13,423 nt of DNA, from positions 1-13,423 of the forward strand of contig JAXGTD010000118.1 in NCBI GenBank assembly GCA_040775095.1, given 5' to 3'. The position numbers were made by a program, and so were the translations under genes. The notes under the pieces are model-generated. The model saw nothing but the letters and a program-made list of their open reading frames with translations. It searched no databases and was not told where the DNA came from. The stretch comes from JAXGTD01 sp040775095. Lineage in GTDB: Bacteria; Pseudomonadota; Gammaproteobacteria; Chromatiales; Chromatiaceae. Positions within the stretch are counted from its first letter, which is position 1. Each line of letters starts with the position of its first letter. This document shows, in pieces, positions 1-8,351 of this stretch.

Positions 1-797
1 GCCTTACCAGTTTTCGGATCGATCGGCCATGCCACGCCGGCACGCTCGTTGAGAAGCACCGTCAACCCCATGTCGGCCAGGCTCGATGGCTTGCCCTGGG
101 CCTTCTCCTGTGCCCACTCGAGGTGTCTTGATCCCGGGCCGTGACACGCCTCGCAGGAGACGTCGATCTCGGACCAGGTGGTGTGGTAGGTGTCGCTGCG
201 CTCGTCGTAGCCCTTGCGCAGATTGGTCGAGTGGCAATCCGCGCACATGTAATTCCAATTGAGGTTCGGACCCGTCCAGTGCAGCACGTCGTCGTGACGC
301 ACCGGGTCGTCCGGGTGCAGGTGAATCCAGCGCTGGCCGCCCTGCTCCTGGGGTCGGCTGTCCCAGCCGATATCCAGCGCCTGCAGGCGCCCCCCCGGAA
401 AGGCGATCAGGTACTGCTGAAGGGGGTAGACGCCGAAGGTGTACTTGATCTCATAGTCCTGGAGCTCGCCATCCGGGCCGTCCGTGCGAACCATGAACTT
501 GCCGTCGTTGCGGTAGAAGTGCGAGACGACGCCGAACTGCTCGAAATCCGCATCCTTGAAGTCGCCGAGCACGGATGTCTCGGTCGCCTCCTGCATCGCC
601 AGATCGTGATGCGAGCCGGTCCAGCGCGCATCCTCCTGCGCGTGGCAGCTGGCGCATTTTTCCCGTCCGACGTATTCGGGCTGCGGATCTGCCCCATCGG
701 CCGCGTCGACAAGCGTCGGCCACAGCAGCGCGGCACCGAATAGCAATCCGGTGACTCGCATCGTGAACGGGCGAAAAAGAGGTACTGCCGGCGTCAT
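1..797 (-). CDS. Exported multihaem cytochrome c family protein (N-terminal part, runs off left edge)
   Basis: The reading frame is open from an ATG at 797 to the window edge (265 codons visible, C-terminus missing). Three haem-binding CXXCH motifs are seen: CASCH at residues 48-52, CADCH at 185-189 and CEACH at 215-219. A signal peptide (MRVTGLLFGAALLWPTLVDA) precedes the mature ADGADP sequence, so the protein should be exported and carry covalent c-type haem in the periplasm. The start at 797 has GGAG 7 nt upstream. An internal ATG at 761 would begin exactly at the signal peptide but has no ribosome-binding site. The segment YVGREKCASCH with following histidines, and the spacing of the later motifs, recall the large multihaem cytochromes that carry TPR repeats after the haem region; that C-terminal part is outside the window, so family membership is inferred. 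Substrate and redox partner are unknown. The gene points away from the kinase at 1475. Confidence 0.87.
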   Translation of the reverse strand, partial: MTPAVPLFRPFTMRVTGLLFGAALLWPTLVDAADGADPQPEYVGREKCASCHAQEDARWTGSHHDLAMQEATETSVLGDFKDADFEQFGVVSHFYRNDGKFMVRTDGPDGELQDYEIKYTFGVYPLQQYLIAFPGGRLQALDIGWDSRPQEQGGQRWIHLHPDDPVRHDDVLHWTGPNLNWNYMCADCHSTNLRKGYDERSDTYHTTWSEIDVSCEACHGPGSRHLEWAQEKAQGKPSSLADMGLTVLLNERAGVAWPIDPKTGK

Positions 798-944
798 TCA
801 GGGTCTCCGCTTCGTTACGATGTTCTTCCGATGGGCCTCCGACGTCGGCGATCGCTCCCTCGAGCGCATACCCGCTGTCATTCGTCGGCAGCGAAAATCC
901 GCGCCCAGTCGTTCCTCATGCTGATCGCGACCCAGCCCTTTACC

Positions 945-1053
945 AACGGCGGTTTCAAGTTTGAAATGCGACAGTGTTGTTGAGATGGTTGATTTCGTGG
1001 GACATGATCTCTTTGGGAGTGAGAAAGCCGAGTCATTTTCTTGGGCGGGTGGT
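945..1053 (-). pseudogene. 3'-terminal remnant of an IS30-family transposase
   Basis: Read on the minus strand, the frame gives TTRPRK, a TGA stop (1033-1035), then LGFLTPKEIM and, after some divergent residues, LNNTVAFQT followed by a TGA (955-957). Many IS30-family transposases end with RPRK-C-LGF-TP-E and a final VALQT-like tail, so the internal TGA most likely replaces the cysteine codon of RPRKCLGF. The bases just past the stop (TTGAAACCGCC read on the minus strand) resemble the outer end of such elements. Only about 30 codons remain. There is no DDE catalytic region and no second inverted repeat, so this is a dead fragment. Left and right limits are approximate. The family is recognised from memory of the motif, not from a search. 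Confidence 0.65.
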
Positions 1054-1095
1054 CGTCGCCTCGTCCTCGTCGCGCTCGCCAGGAACTGCTGGCGG

Positions 1096-1188
1096 TTCTT
1101 TCAATTTCTCCGGGTACTTGTCGGCGAGGTCGTTTGCCTGGGACCAGTCCTCCTCCCCGTTGTGGAGCTCCCACTCGTCCTCGGCGAG
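1096..1188 (-). pseudogene. Fragment of an arylsulfatase C-terminus
   Basis: On the minus strand, in the same frame as the transposase remnant, residues read LAEDEWELHNGEEDW, then SQANDLADKYPEKLKE. This closely resembles the C-terminal block of type I sulfatases (W-ELY-N/H-x-x-EDxSQ-NDLA-x-x-P-EKLKEL). In an intact enzyme this stretch lies more than 400 residues after the catalytic Cys-x-Pro-x-Arg motif, none of which is present here, and no sulfatase-like sequence is recognisable upstream (1190-1470). The piece runs in frame into the IS30 remnant through a short Asp/Glu-rich linker, forming a meaningless chimaeric frame of 118 codons (1033-1389). It most probably marks the scar of an old insertion or deletion. 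It has no function of its own. Confidence 0.6.
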
Positions 1189-1189
1189 A

Positions 1190-1474
1190 TGGCCCGCCCC
1201 CGGGAGTATCGGCAAGGCGGACGGCACTCGCAATACGTGCGCGCACGTAGGTCCCCATACGTGGCCAAGCGGCGCCAACCGACCGGCTCCGGGTGGGACG
1301 GAGGAGGGAGTGTCGCGTGTCGGTCGTGCAACCTTCCGCAGGTCCCCGCCGCCGGACGGGCGCAGAGACATCGATGCACGCTCGCGCAAGCGGTCTGGTT
1401 GAGCGACCCGAAGGCGGCCGTTACCATGTGCACAGCGGCTCGAGCGGCGGATTTCCTAAGGTGCCACGTCAATC
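1190..1474. other. Non-coding stretch without recognisable gene
   Basis: No frame here gives a protein I recognise. Several open frames exist on both strands, as expected at this GC content, and none has a convincing start or composition. The only item of note is a possible promoter for the downstream kinase (described separately). Together with the two remnants to its left this makes about 680 nt between the divergent cytochrome and kinase genes with no intact gene. Confidence 0.5.
1399..1427 (+). promoter_or_regulatory. Possible sigma-70-type promoter for the histidine kinase
   Basis: TTGAGC (1399-1404) and TACCAT (1422-1427) are separated by exactly 17 nt and lie about 48 nt upstream of the kinase ATG at 1475. 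Each box matches four of six consensus bases. The position and spacing fit, but such matches occur by chance. No operator is evident. Confidence 0.25.
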
Positions 1475-3460
1475 ATGGTCTTGAGCGTCCTTTCCTTGTT
1501 GCTGCTCGTTTTGGCCTCTGCCAGCGCCTCGGCGCTGTCCGAGCCGCAGCGCATCCACATCCTGGCTCGCTCGGCTGTCTTGCTCGTCGTCAGCCTCGCC
1601 GCGACGGGTGCGGCGCTGGCGCGGGACGGGCCTTTTCAGGTGCTCGTGCTGCATTCGTTCCGACAAAGTCTTCCGGTCAACACGGATTGGTCCAACGGGA
1701 TCCTGGCCGGCTTTGCCTCGCCCCCCGATCTGCGGATCAACATCGAAGTCGAGGCGCTCGATCTGGATCGTCACCCCGAGGCAGGCTATGTCGCGCACCT
1801 CACCGAGACCATTCGCTCGAAATACACCGGTGTCAGATTCGATGTCATCGTCCCCACCTATACTCTGGCCCTGCAGTTCCTTCTGGACCATGGCGATGAG
1901 TTGTTTCCCGGTGTGCCGATCGTCTTTTGTGGGGCGGATGCCGAGTTCGTGGCCACGCAGGACCTTCCGCCTCGGGTCACCGGCGTTACCAGCACTATCG
2001 ACATCAAGGGTACCGTTGAGCTCGTCCTGGAGCTTCAACCCGACACGAGGCAACTGGCCCTCGTGGTTGGCTCCGGCCCCCTGGACGCGTTGGTAGAGGC
2101 GCGTGCCCGGCGGGATCTGAAGGTTTTCGAGGACAGAGTGACCTTCCGCTGGCTACGCGGCATGCCGTTGCCGGAGTTGCTGGCAGCCGTCGGGCAGTTG
2201 CCGACCGACACACCGATCCTCTATCTGCTCCAGCTCCTGGATCGCGCCGGGCAGAGCAATTTCCCCTTTTACACCAAGCGGTTGTATGGTGTTGCGAATG
2301 CGCCCATCTATGGCCTCTGGGATACCTTGATCGGGCAGGGTATCGTTGGGGGTCGTCTGATGACAATGAAGGACGACGGCTTTCAGGCCGGGCAAATGGG
2401 CCTGCGTATCCTCCAGGGGGAGCCCCCGGCGAGTATCCCGGTCGCTGTCCGCACGGCGAATCCGGCCGTGGTCGACGGACGGGAGCTGGCGCGGTGGCGC
2501 ATCCCCGAGGACCGCCTGCCCGCCGATGCCCAGATCCGTCACCACCAGAAGTCGATGTGGGAGCAATACGCGGCGCAGATCATGACCGCGGTCGCGGTGT
2601 TCGTCGTTCAGGGATTGCTGATTGCGGCGCTCGCGCTGCACCGGCGGCGGCTCCAGGCGGCCCAGGTCACCTTGTCCGAGGAATTGGCTGGGCGCACACG
2701 GGCGGAAGGGCTCGCCACGCGACTGCGGGCGAGACTGGCACGGTTCGCCAAAGAGCGCAGCCTGGGAACCATGGCCACGACGATCTCCCACGAGATCAAT
2801 CAACCCCTGGCCGCGATTCAGAACTATGCCCAAGCGGGCAAAATGCGCCTGCAGAGGAATGAGCACAACACGCCCAAGCTCATCGATCTGTTTGCCAGTA
2901 TCGAGGAGCAGGCAGAGCGGGCAGGCGCCATCACCGCGCGCGTTCGCTCGCTCGTCGGCTCGGGTGATCCGCAGATGCGGCCCATCGCTCTCACACCACA
3001 GCTCGAAGCGGTCGTGCGGATGATGGCGTCGGAAGCCGGCGGCCGGCGGTGCGCTCTCGTCTGCGAGCCTGCAGGCGATCTTCCCGAGGTGCTTGGCGAC
3101 GCGCTGCAGATTCAGCTCGTGTTGGTGAATCTCTTGAGCAATGCGATGAAGAGCGTCTGCTCGCGCGATGGCTATGCCAAGACGATTTCGATCGACGTGG
3201 CCCCGATCGGGGACCGCGAGGTGCAGGTCGGCGTGACGGATTGGGGGCCCGGGGTTGCGCCGGATCGCGTTGCGGAGATCTTCGAGCCCCACTACTCCGG
3301 CTCCGGCTCGGGCTCCGGCTCGGGCTATGACGGCGGAATGGGCATGGGGCTTGCCATTGCCCGGTCGATCATCGATGCGCACGGCGGGCGACTCTGGTAC
3401 GAGCCCAACCCGGCCGGTGGTGCGATCTTCCGCTTCACGCTGCGAGCGGCGGGGTCATGA
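1475..3460 (+). CDS. Membrane sensor histidine kinase with ABC substrate-binding-like sensor region
   Basis: 661 aa. The N-terminus holds two hydrophobic runs (residues about 1-20 and 31-48, the latter ending ALARDG and looking like a signal peptide). Residues about 52-345 resemble the periplasmic ABC_sub_bind fold: VLVLHSF at the start, FDVIVPTYTLAL and the VPIVFCGAD strand later. A membrane helix follows at about 369-389, then a short coiled linker. The HisKA H-box is TISHEINQPLAAIQNYAQA with phospho-accepting His439, of the FixL/DctB type. The ATPase domain has the N-box (LVNLLSNAMKS, N552/N556), G1 (DWGPGVAPD) and G2 (MGMGLAI). It should sense a small ligand outside the cytoplasmic membrane and phosphorylate a FixJ-type regulator. 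The start is uncertain: the ATG at 1475 has only a weak AAGG about 13 nt upstream, but there is no later Met before the second hydrophobic run. The ATP lid carries a Ser-Gly repeat (see separate entry). Its expected partner gene directly downstream is only a stub. Confidence 0.88.
   Translation: MVLSVLSLLLLVLASASASALSEPQRIHILARSAVLLVVSLAATGAALARDGPFQVLVLHSFRQSLPVNTDWSNGILAGFASPPDLRINIEVEALDLDRHPEAGYVAHLTETIRSKYTGVRFDVIVPTYTLALQFLLDHGDELFPGVPIVFCGADAEFVATQDLPPRVTGVTSTIDIKGTVELVLELQPDTRQLALVVGSGPLDALVEARARRDLKVFEDRVTFRWLRGMPLPELLAAVGQLPTDTPILYLLQLLDRAGQSNFPFYTKRLYGVANAPIYGLWDTLIGQGIVGGRLMTMKDDGFQAGQMGLRILQGEPPASIPVAVRTANPAVVDGRELARWRIPEDRLPADAQIRHHQKSMWEQYAAQIMTAVAVFVVQGLLIAALALHRRRLQAAQVTLSEELAGRTRAEGLATRLRARLARFAKERSLGTMATTISHEINQPLAAIQNYAQAGKMRLQRNEHNTPKLIDLFASIEEQAERAGAITARVRSLVGSGDPQMRPIALTPQLEAVVRMMASEAGGRRCALVCEPAGDLPEVLGDALQIQLVLVNLLSNAMKSVCSRDGYAKTISIDVAPIGDREVQVGVTDWGPGVAPDRVAEIFEPHYSGSGSGSGSGYDGGMGMGLAIARSIIDAHGGRLWYEPNPAGGAIFRFTLRAAGS
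3296..3325 (+). repeat. In-frame 12-nt tandem repeat encoding (Ser-Gly)5 in the kinase ATP lid
   Basis: Thirty bases consist of TCCGGC followed by two copies of TCCGGCTCGGGC, encoding residues 608-617 as five Ser-Gly pairs. They lie between the F-box (EIFEPHY) and the G2 box (GGMGMGLAIARS). Related kinases normally have a short segment such as F-T-T-K-x-x-GMGMGL here. The repeat keeps the frame, so the kinase stays open. Confidence 0.9.
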
Positions 3461-3534
3461 GCATGAAGGAAGGGCAAACCGTTTTCGCGGTCGATGAGAC
3501 GCCGCTGCGCCCAACTCGCGGGGCATTCGCATGA
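3457..3534 (+). pseudogene. 25-codon stub of a FixJ-type response regulator, translationally coupled on both sides
   Basis: The ATG at 3457 overlaps the kinase stop by ATGA, and the TGA at 3532-3534 overlaps the next ATG (3531) by ATGA. The product starts MSMKEGQTVFAVDE and then changes to TPLRPTRGAFA. The first part matches the opening beta strand and acidic pocket of receiver domains (compare PTVFIVDDD in the intact regulator at 12279). After about residue 14 the similarity ends. A kinase of this type is usually followed at once by its regulator, so this is best read as the 5' end of a regulator gene whose remainder was lost when the AsmA-like gene was joined. The mini-ORF may now only carry ribosomes from the kinase to the AsmA gene. 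Confidence 0.6.
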
Positions 3535-6146
3535 GCTGGAAGCTGGCTCGGCGTATGTTAGCCGCGGTGGTGGCGCTGATCCTCGCCATTTGCGGGGCCG
3601 GCTTCGCGCTGCTCTACCTTCCCGCGCTCGAGGGCGCGCGAAGCCGGATCGCAGCGGAGCTGCTGGCAACCTATTTAGGGGAGGCCGTCGCCGTGAATGG
3701 CGGCGTCGAGGTGACCGTCGGACGGACAATCGACGTCGCTGTACAAGGCATCGTGCCTGGCGCGACAACATCGGGAGCGGCTGCGCCGCCGGGCAGAGTA
3801 CGGATGTCCTTCTCCCGCGAGGCTGCGTTGCGGGGGCAACTCTTGCTCACCGCGTTGGATCTCGGGAGCATCCGCGTCGTCATCGACGCCGCTGCGGCCG
3901 TGTCGTCGAATGACTCACTGGGCGAAAGGGTTTCCGGAGCGGTGCAGCGGGTCCTGTCCTCGCCGCTGGTCCGGAGCCTGAAGCTCCAGGATGTTCAAAT
4001 TCTACGTATCAACGACCCGGAGGGTTGGAACGGATCGCTGATCTTCGACGCTGTCACCGCGCGCGAGACCGATCGAGCCGGCGCGGTTGCAATCGAGGCT
4101 CGGGGGAGCTTGAATGGACAGCCGTTCACCCTTTCCGGTCAGGTTCCGGACCTCTCCCCGACCTCCGGAGCCGCGCGCGGCGGAAGCGTTGCACTGAGCC
4201 TGGCCCTAAAGGAAATCGACGCCCGTCTGGACGGCCGGCTGGCACAAGACGGCCGCGAGATAACAGTCTCCGCCCGGCTCGGCATCAGGTCACAGTCGCT
4301 CGGCGACGTTCAGGACGTGTTGAAGCTCGCGCGGGTGCTCGAGGGAACGGGGACGCTGGGATTGGCTCTCAACGGCGCACTCGCCAAGCTTGCGATCGAC
4401 TCGGCGAAACTGCGGATACAGGACGCTGACGGCCGTGTGTACAAAGTGGAAGGCGAGTTGGCGGACATGTGGGCCATCGACGGGGTCGACCTACGCTTCG
4501 CCGCAACGCTCGTACCACCCGACGCCCTGAAGGGGACATCGCGGTTCGACTTGGCGCCGCGCTCCATCGAGGGCCGCGTCTCGAATAGGGCGAAAGGCTT
4601 CGACGTCGACAACGTCATGGTCGAGACGGGTCTCGCGGCGATCGAGTTGAAGAAGGTGGGCCCGATCCGGGTCGGCAAGATTGCGCGCGATGAGAATGGA
4701 CGGCTTCGACTGGAAGACATCCGGCTGGTGCAGGGCGATCCGAAAGACCCGATTCTCGACCTGACGGGCAACTTGAACGATGCCCTCGCGCTCGAGGACT
4801 TCTCGCTCGCGGGGAGCTTTCGATTGGGAATGGCGGGCATGCTCACGGGGCGACACGATGTGGCCGACGTCGGTGCACTGAGAGGCAAGGTGGCGATGTC
4901 AGACGCCTCCGGACACCTGCGGCTCGAGCGGCTCTCTGCGAAGCTGGACGGAACGGACTTGATGTCGCTCTCCGTGCGCCTCGTGGCAAGCGACAAGCGT
5001 GGCACTCGCGTCGGCCTGAAGCTCAACGTACCCGAGCTGGGCCATCTGGCGTCGGCCATCGGGCACACGGCCTCGGCGAACATCCAGATCGGCTTCGACG
5101 GCACCATCGGCATCGCTGACGGTGCGGCGACGGTGGAAGGCTCGGCGCGGGTCGGCAAGACGGACCTGCACGGCCGGCTGCGAATCGCCGCGCCGAAGGG
5201 GAAGCCGGAGATCATTGGGAGCATCCGCGCGAAGGACCTGCGCCTCGACGACCTGATCGCCGCCCACGAGGCGTCGGAACTGTTCACGCGCCGAAAGATC
5301 GATGCGGTCAAGCTCCGCGAGGACGTTCAAAACGAAACAAAGCTGTCCCTCGATATCGCGGCGGACGCGGTCGAGGGTGACGAGCAGAAGGCCGACGGCC
5401 TCAGCGCGCACCTCGTCTACTCGAAACCCCACCTGCGGATCTCGCCGGTCGACATTGCGTATCTGGGCGGACACGTCAAGGGCGGCTTCGATGCCGATTT
5501 CGCTCACTCGCCGCCGGCACTCAAGCTCGAGGCGGAGGGGCGCCGGCTCAGCCTCGCGCGATTGCTCAAGCGACTGGACAAGGCGCCCGCGGCGTCGGGT
5601 CCGCTCGACTTCGATCTCGAGGTTACGGCGAAAGGAGAGGATTTTCACACCCTGCTTGCCTCGCTGAACGGACAGGCGTGGGGATCCATCCAGCGAGGCA
5701 GTCTCGCCGACAGGACGATCAATTTGGCGGGGCAGAATATCGTCGATTGGGTATTCACCCGCGCCGCCGGCGGCGGCGCTCCCCTGCTATGCTTCGTGGC
5801 CCGTTTCGACTTCAAGGATGGGATCGGCGCCGCCCGGGAATTGGTCTTGGAGACAGACAAGGTGCAGGCCGTCGGTGGCGGGACGCTCAACCTGCGCAAC
5901 GAAACCATGAGCTTCGTATTCATGCCGCGACCCAAGCAGGACAAGCTGGTCGGCGAGGTCGGCCCCGTCGACGTCAGAGGCCCACTGTCTAAACCCGAAA
6001 TCAAGCTGGCCGACGGCGCCGTCGCCGCGAAGGTGGTGGGAGATACGATCGGCCTACCGTTCCATGTCCTTGGCTCGATCCTCGGCACGGCCGAACGACC
6101 ATCGCCCGAGCATCAGCCCTGCGTTGTCGTCCCGGATCGAGAATAG
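3531..6146 (+). CDS. AsmA-like family envelope protein
   Basis: 871 aa. Residues about 7-30 form one N-terminal membrane anchor (MLAAVVALILAICGAGFALLYL), followed by a long region of repeated beta-rich segments and, at about 715-860, the conserved AsmA C-terminal block: GSIQRGSLADRTINLAGQN, the DFKDGIGAARELVLET segment, GGGTLNLRNETMSFVFMPRPK and VDVRGPLSKPEIKLA. AsmA-like proteins are inner-membrane-anchored, project into the periplasm and are linked to outer-membrane lipid or protein homeostasis; bridge-type lipid transport is proposed for the larger members. The start at 3531 has CGGGG about 8 nt upstream and overlaps the stub stop by ATGA. FUSC begins 17 nt after its stop, so co-transcription with the efflux cluster is possible. 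The specific substrate is unknown. No frameshift or truncation is seen. Confidence 0.82.
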   Translation: MSWKLARRMLAAVVALILAICGAGFALLYLPALEGARSRIAAELLATYLGEAVAVNGGVEVTVGRTIDVAVQGIVPGATTSGAAAPPGRVRMSFSREAALRGQLLLTALDLGSIRVVIDAAAAVSSNDSLGERVSGAVQRVLSSPLVRSLKLQDVQILRINDPEGWNGSLIFDAVTARETDRAGAVAIEARGSLNGQPFTLSGQVPDLSPTSGAARGGSVALSLALKEIDARLDGRLAQDGREITVSARLGIRSQSLGDVQDVLKLARVLEGTGTLGLALNGALAKLAIDSAKLRIQDADGRVYKVEGELADMWAIDGVDLRFAATLVPPDALKGTSRFDLAPRSIEGRVSNRAKGFDVDNVMVETGLAAIELKKVGPIRVGKIARDENGRLRLEDIRLVQGDPKDPILDLTGNLNDALALEDFSLAGSFRLGMAGMLTGRHDVADVGALRGKVAMSDASGHLRLERLSAKLDGTDLMSLSVRLVASDKRGTRVGLKLNVPELGHLASAIGHTASANIQIGFDGTIGIADGAATVEGSARVGKTDLHGRLRIAAPKGKPEIIGSIRAKDLRLDDLIAAHEASELFTRRKIDAVKLREDVQNETKLSLDIAADAVEGDEQKADGLSAHLVYSKPHLRISPVDIAYLGGHVKGGFDADFAHSPPALKLEAEGRRLSLARLLKRLDKAPAASGPLDFDLEVTAKGEDFHTLLASLNGQAWGSIQRGSLADRTINLAGQNIVDWVFTRAAGGGAPLLCFVARFDFKDGIGAARELVLETDKVQAVGGGTLNLRNETMSFVFMPRPKQDKLVGEVGPVDVRGPLSKPEIKLADGAVAAKVVGDTIGLPFHVLGSILGTAERPSPEHQPCVVVPDRE

Positions 6147-6163
6147 CCCCCCTGTTCACCGCC

Positions 6164-8350
6164 ATGCTGCTTTCCGAGCGTTTCAAGTCTTCCTTCAAGG
6201 TCGCCCTGGCCCTGGTCCTGGCCTACTGGGTGACGCTGTCGATGGACTGGGACAAGGCGATGTGGGCGAGCTACGCGGTGGTGCTCATCAGCCTGGAGAC
6301 GGCGGGACAGTCCATCGAGAAGGGCCTCATGCGCATGTTGGGGACCCTGCTGGCCGCGGTCGTCTCCCTCACCCTGATCGCCCTCTTCCCCCAGGATCGC
6401 TGGTGGTTGATGATGGCACTGTCCCCCTACGTGGGGCTCTGCACCTACCTCATGGGTGGGACCAAGCGCCAGTACATGTGGTATGTGGCCGGCTTCGTGA
6501 GTGTCGTCATCTGCCTGGAGTCGGTGCCGGCCACCGACAACGCCTTCGATATCGCCATCCTCCGCACCCTCGAGACCGGTCTGGGTATCCTCAGCTACAC
6601 GCTGGTCACCCTGCTTGTGTGGCCTACCAGCACGGGCGAAGTGCTGGACAAGACGCTGCGCCAGGTCGCCGCCAGCCAGCACGCGCTCTTCCGGGCCTAT
6701 GTGGACCTGCTCGCAGGAAGGAACGAGACCGCTGACCTCCAACCGGTCCGGATGCAGCAGACACAGCAGCTTCAACAACTGGGTCAGGTCTTGACCGGGG
6801 CGCGGACGGACACCTATGAAGTCTGGGAGATGCGCCGACAGTGGGAACGCTACCAGGGACAAGCAGAGCAGGTCATGGAGGCCCTGGAGCGCTGGCGCGA
6901 GAGCTTTGAGGAGGTTCGTCCTCTGGATCTGGAATCGCTGATGCCGGACTATCGGACCCTTATCGGGGAGTTGGACAACCGATTTGAGCAGATCGAGCAG
7001 ATATTGGCCGGTCAGCCTCCCGGGGAAGCTCCGACACCACTTCAGTTGGGTCTGGACCGGAACCAGGTCCGCGTCCTGTCACACTTCGAACGGGCAGCCC
7101 TGGCCCTGTTCCTCGCTCAGCTCCGGAGCCTGGAGTCCCTGACCCGGGCAATGCTCGGCACCCTGGCACAGATCAAGGGCTTCGCCTCCCCCGGCCCGCT
7201 TCCCGCGCCCCCCGCGCAGTCGCCGCGACCCACCCTACTGCGCATCCCCGATACCGACAGACTCGGGTCAGCCGTACAGATGATGGCGACCCTTTGGCTG
7301 GCCTATCTGGTGTGGCTGTACGTGGAGATCCCGGGCGGCGTCGGCTCGGTGATCATCGCCGGGGCCTGGGGGATGGGCTTCGCCATGCAACCTCAGGTGC
7401 CGATGCGGCTGTTGTTCAAGCCATTGGCCCTGGCCGTGGCGTGCTCGGCCGTCGCCTATATCTTCCTCATGCCGCGGCTATCGAGCTTCGTTGGGCTCGG
7501 CACCTTGATCTTCCTGGTCACCTTCGCCTTCGGCTATCTGTTCCATGAGCCGAGACAGAATCTGGCCCGGATCGCCGGCATTCTCGGGTTCACCACCATG
7601 GCCGGCATCAGCAACGAGCAGACCTACAGCTTCCTTTCCCTCGCGGACACCGCCCTGATGATGCTCCTGGGCGTGGGCTTCATCGCGCTGGGCCGCCTCG
7701 TCCCCTTCTCGCTCCAGCCTCACAAGGCTTACCTGCGACTGGTACGCCGATTCTTGCGCAGCTGCGAGTACCTGAGCGCCAAACTGCTCCGGGACCCGGG
7801 TCAGCCACTCGACTGGCTGGCGCGCGCCCGAGACGCCTTCCATCTGAGCGAGCTGTCCACCCTGCCTGCGAAGATCACCCGCTGGGCCGACGCCATTCCC
7901 CCCGAATCCCTCGGCGGCACCAAGCCGGAGCACCTTCAGGCCCTCACGACCAACATCCTCGCCCTGAGCTATCGCATGCGCGAAACCGTCGAGGCCCGCA
8001 CCGAATTCCCGCCCATTACCGAGTCGGAGCTGGTGGTGGGCGGGGACCTGCAGCGGGAGATCGACACTTGGCGCTCGGCATTGCAGAGGGTCTTTCAGCG
8101 CCTGTCGCTGGACCCGGACGCGGGAGACGTTGCCGGCTTCCGCTCCGGTCTGAATACCAAGCTCCAGGCCCTGGAAGACCGGATCGAGCAAACCCTGAAC
8201 CGTACCGACCAGGTGCGACTTTCGGCCGAGCGGGAGACTGGCGCCTACCGCCTGCTCGGTGCCCATCGTGGGCTGTCCGAGGCGGTCATCGCCTTCGCGA
8301 CGACCGCCGGAACCGTCGACTGGCCGCGTCTGCGCGAGGAGCGCTTCTGA
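6164..8350 (+). CDS. FUSC/AaeB-type inner-membrane efflux protein
   Basis: 728 aa. It has two matching membrane blocks, as in the FUSC (fusaric acid resistance / aromatic acid exporter) family. Block one at about residues 11-150 includes ALALVLAYWVTLSMDW and the GLMRMLGTLLAAVVSLTLIALF helix region. Block two at about 370-520 includes MMATLWLAYLVWLYVEIPGG and GTLIFLVTFAFGYLFHEP. Each block is followed by a cytoplasmic, helical, charged region (about 160-345 and 525-725). The length is near that of AaeB-like members. It should be the inner-membrane component of an efflux pump for aromatic acids or similar compounds, working with the DUF1656 and HlyD proteins encoded immediately downstream. The ATG at 6164 is chosen because the MLLSERFKSSFKVALALV start is typical of the family; no clear ribosome-binding site precedes it. 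The substrate cannot be read from sequence. Confidence 0.9.
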   Translation: MLLSERFKSSFKVALALVLAYWVTLSMDWDKAMWASYAVVLISLETAGQSIEKGLMRMLGTLLAAVVSLTLIALFPQDRWWLMMALSPYVGLCTYLMGGTKRQYMWYVAGFVSVVICLESVPATDNAFDIAILRTLETGLGILSYTLVTLLVWPTSTGEVLDKTLRQVAASQHALFRAYVDLLAGRNETADLQPVRMQQTQQLQQLGQVLTGARTDTYEVWEMRRQWERYQGQAEQVMEALERWRESFEEVRPLDLESLMPDYRTLIGELDNRFEQIEQILAGQPPGEAPTPLQLGLDRNQVRVLSHFERAALALFLAQLRSLESLTRAMLGTLAQIKGFASPGPLPAPPAQSPRPTLLRIPDTDRLGSAVQMMATLWLAYLVWLYVEIPGGVGSVIIAGAWGMGFAMQPQVPMRLLFKPLALAVACSAVAYIFLMPRLSSFVGLGTLIFLVTFAFGYLFHEPRQNLARIAGILGFTTMAGISNEQTYSFLSLADTALMMLLGVGFIALGRLVPFSLQPHKAYLRLVRRFLRSCEYLSAKLLRDPGQPLDWLARARDAFHLSELSTLPAKITRWADAIPPESLGGTKPEHLQALTTNILALSYRMRETVEARTEFPPITESELVVGGDLQREIDTWRSALQRVFQRLSLDPDAGDVAGFRSGLNTKLQALEDRIEQTLNRTDQVRLSAERETGAYRLLGAHRGLSEAVIAFATTAGTVDWPRLREERF

Positions 8351-8351
8351 C

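Noticed and set aside
141..743. 200-codon plus-strand frame opposite the cytochrome
   Set aside because: The minus strand has three CXXCH motifs and a signal peptide in one open frame, so the plus-strand frame is a shadow.
961..1899. Long plus-strand frame (312 codons) overlapping the kinase start
   Set aside because: It overlaps the two remnants and the 5' end of the kinase in another frame, has Arg/Pro/Gly-rich shadow composition and resembles no family.
2153..3382. 409-codon minus-strand frame inside the kinase gene
   Set aside because: Antisense shadow of a clear histidine kinase; the sequence shows no domain and is typical of reverse-strand frames in GC-rich genes.
4310..5311. 333-codon minus-strand frame inside the AsmA-like gene
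   Set aside because: Ser/Arg-rich antisense shadow with no recognisable motif.
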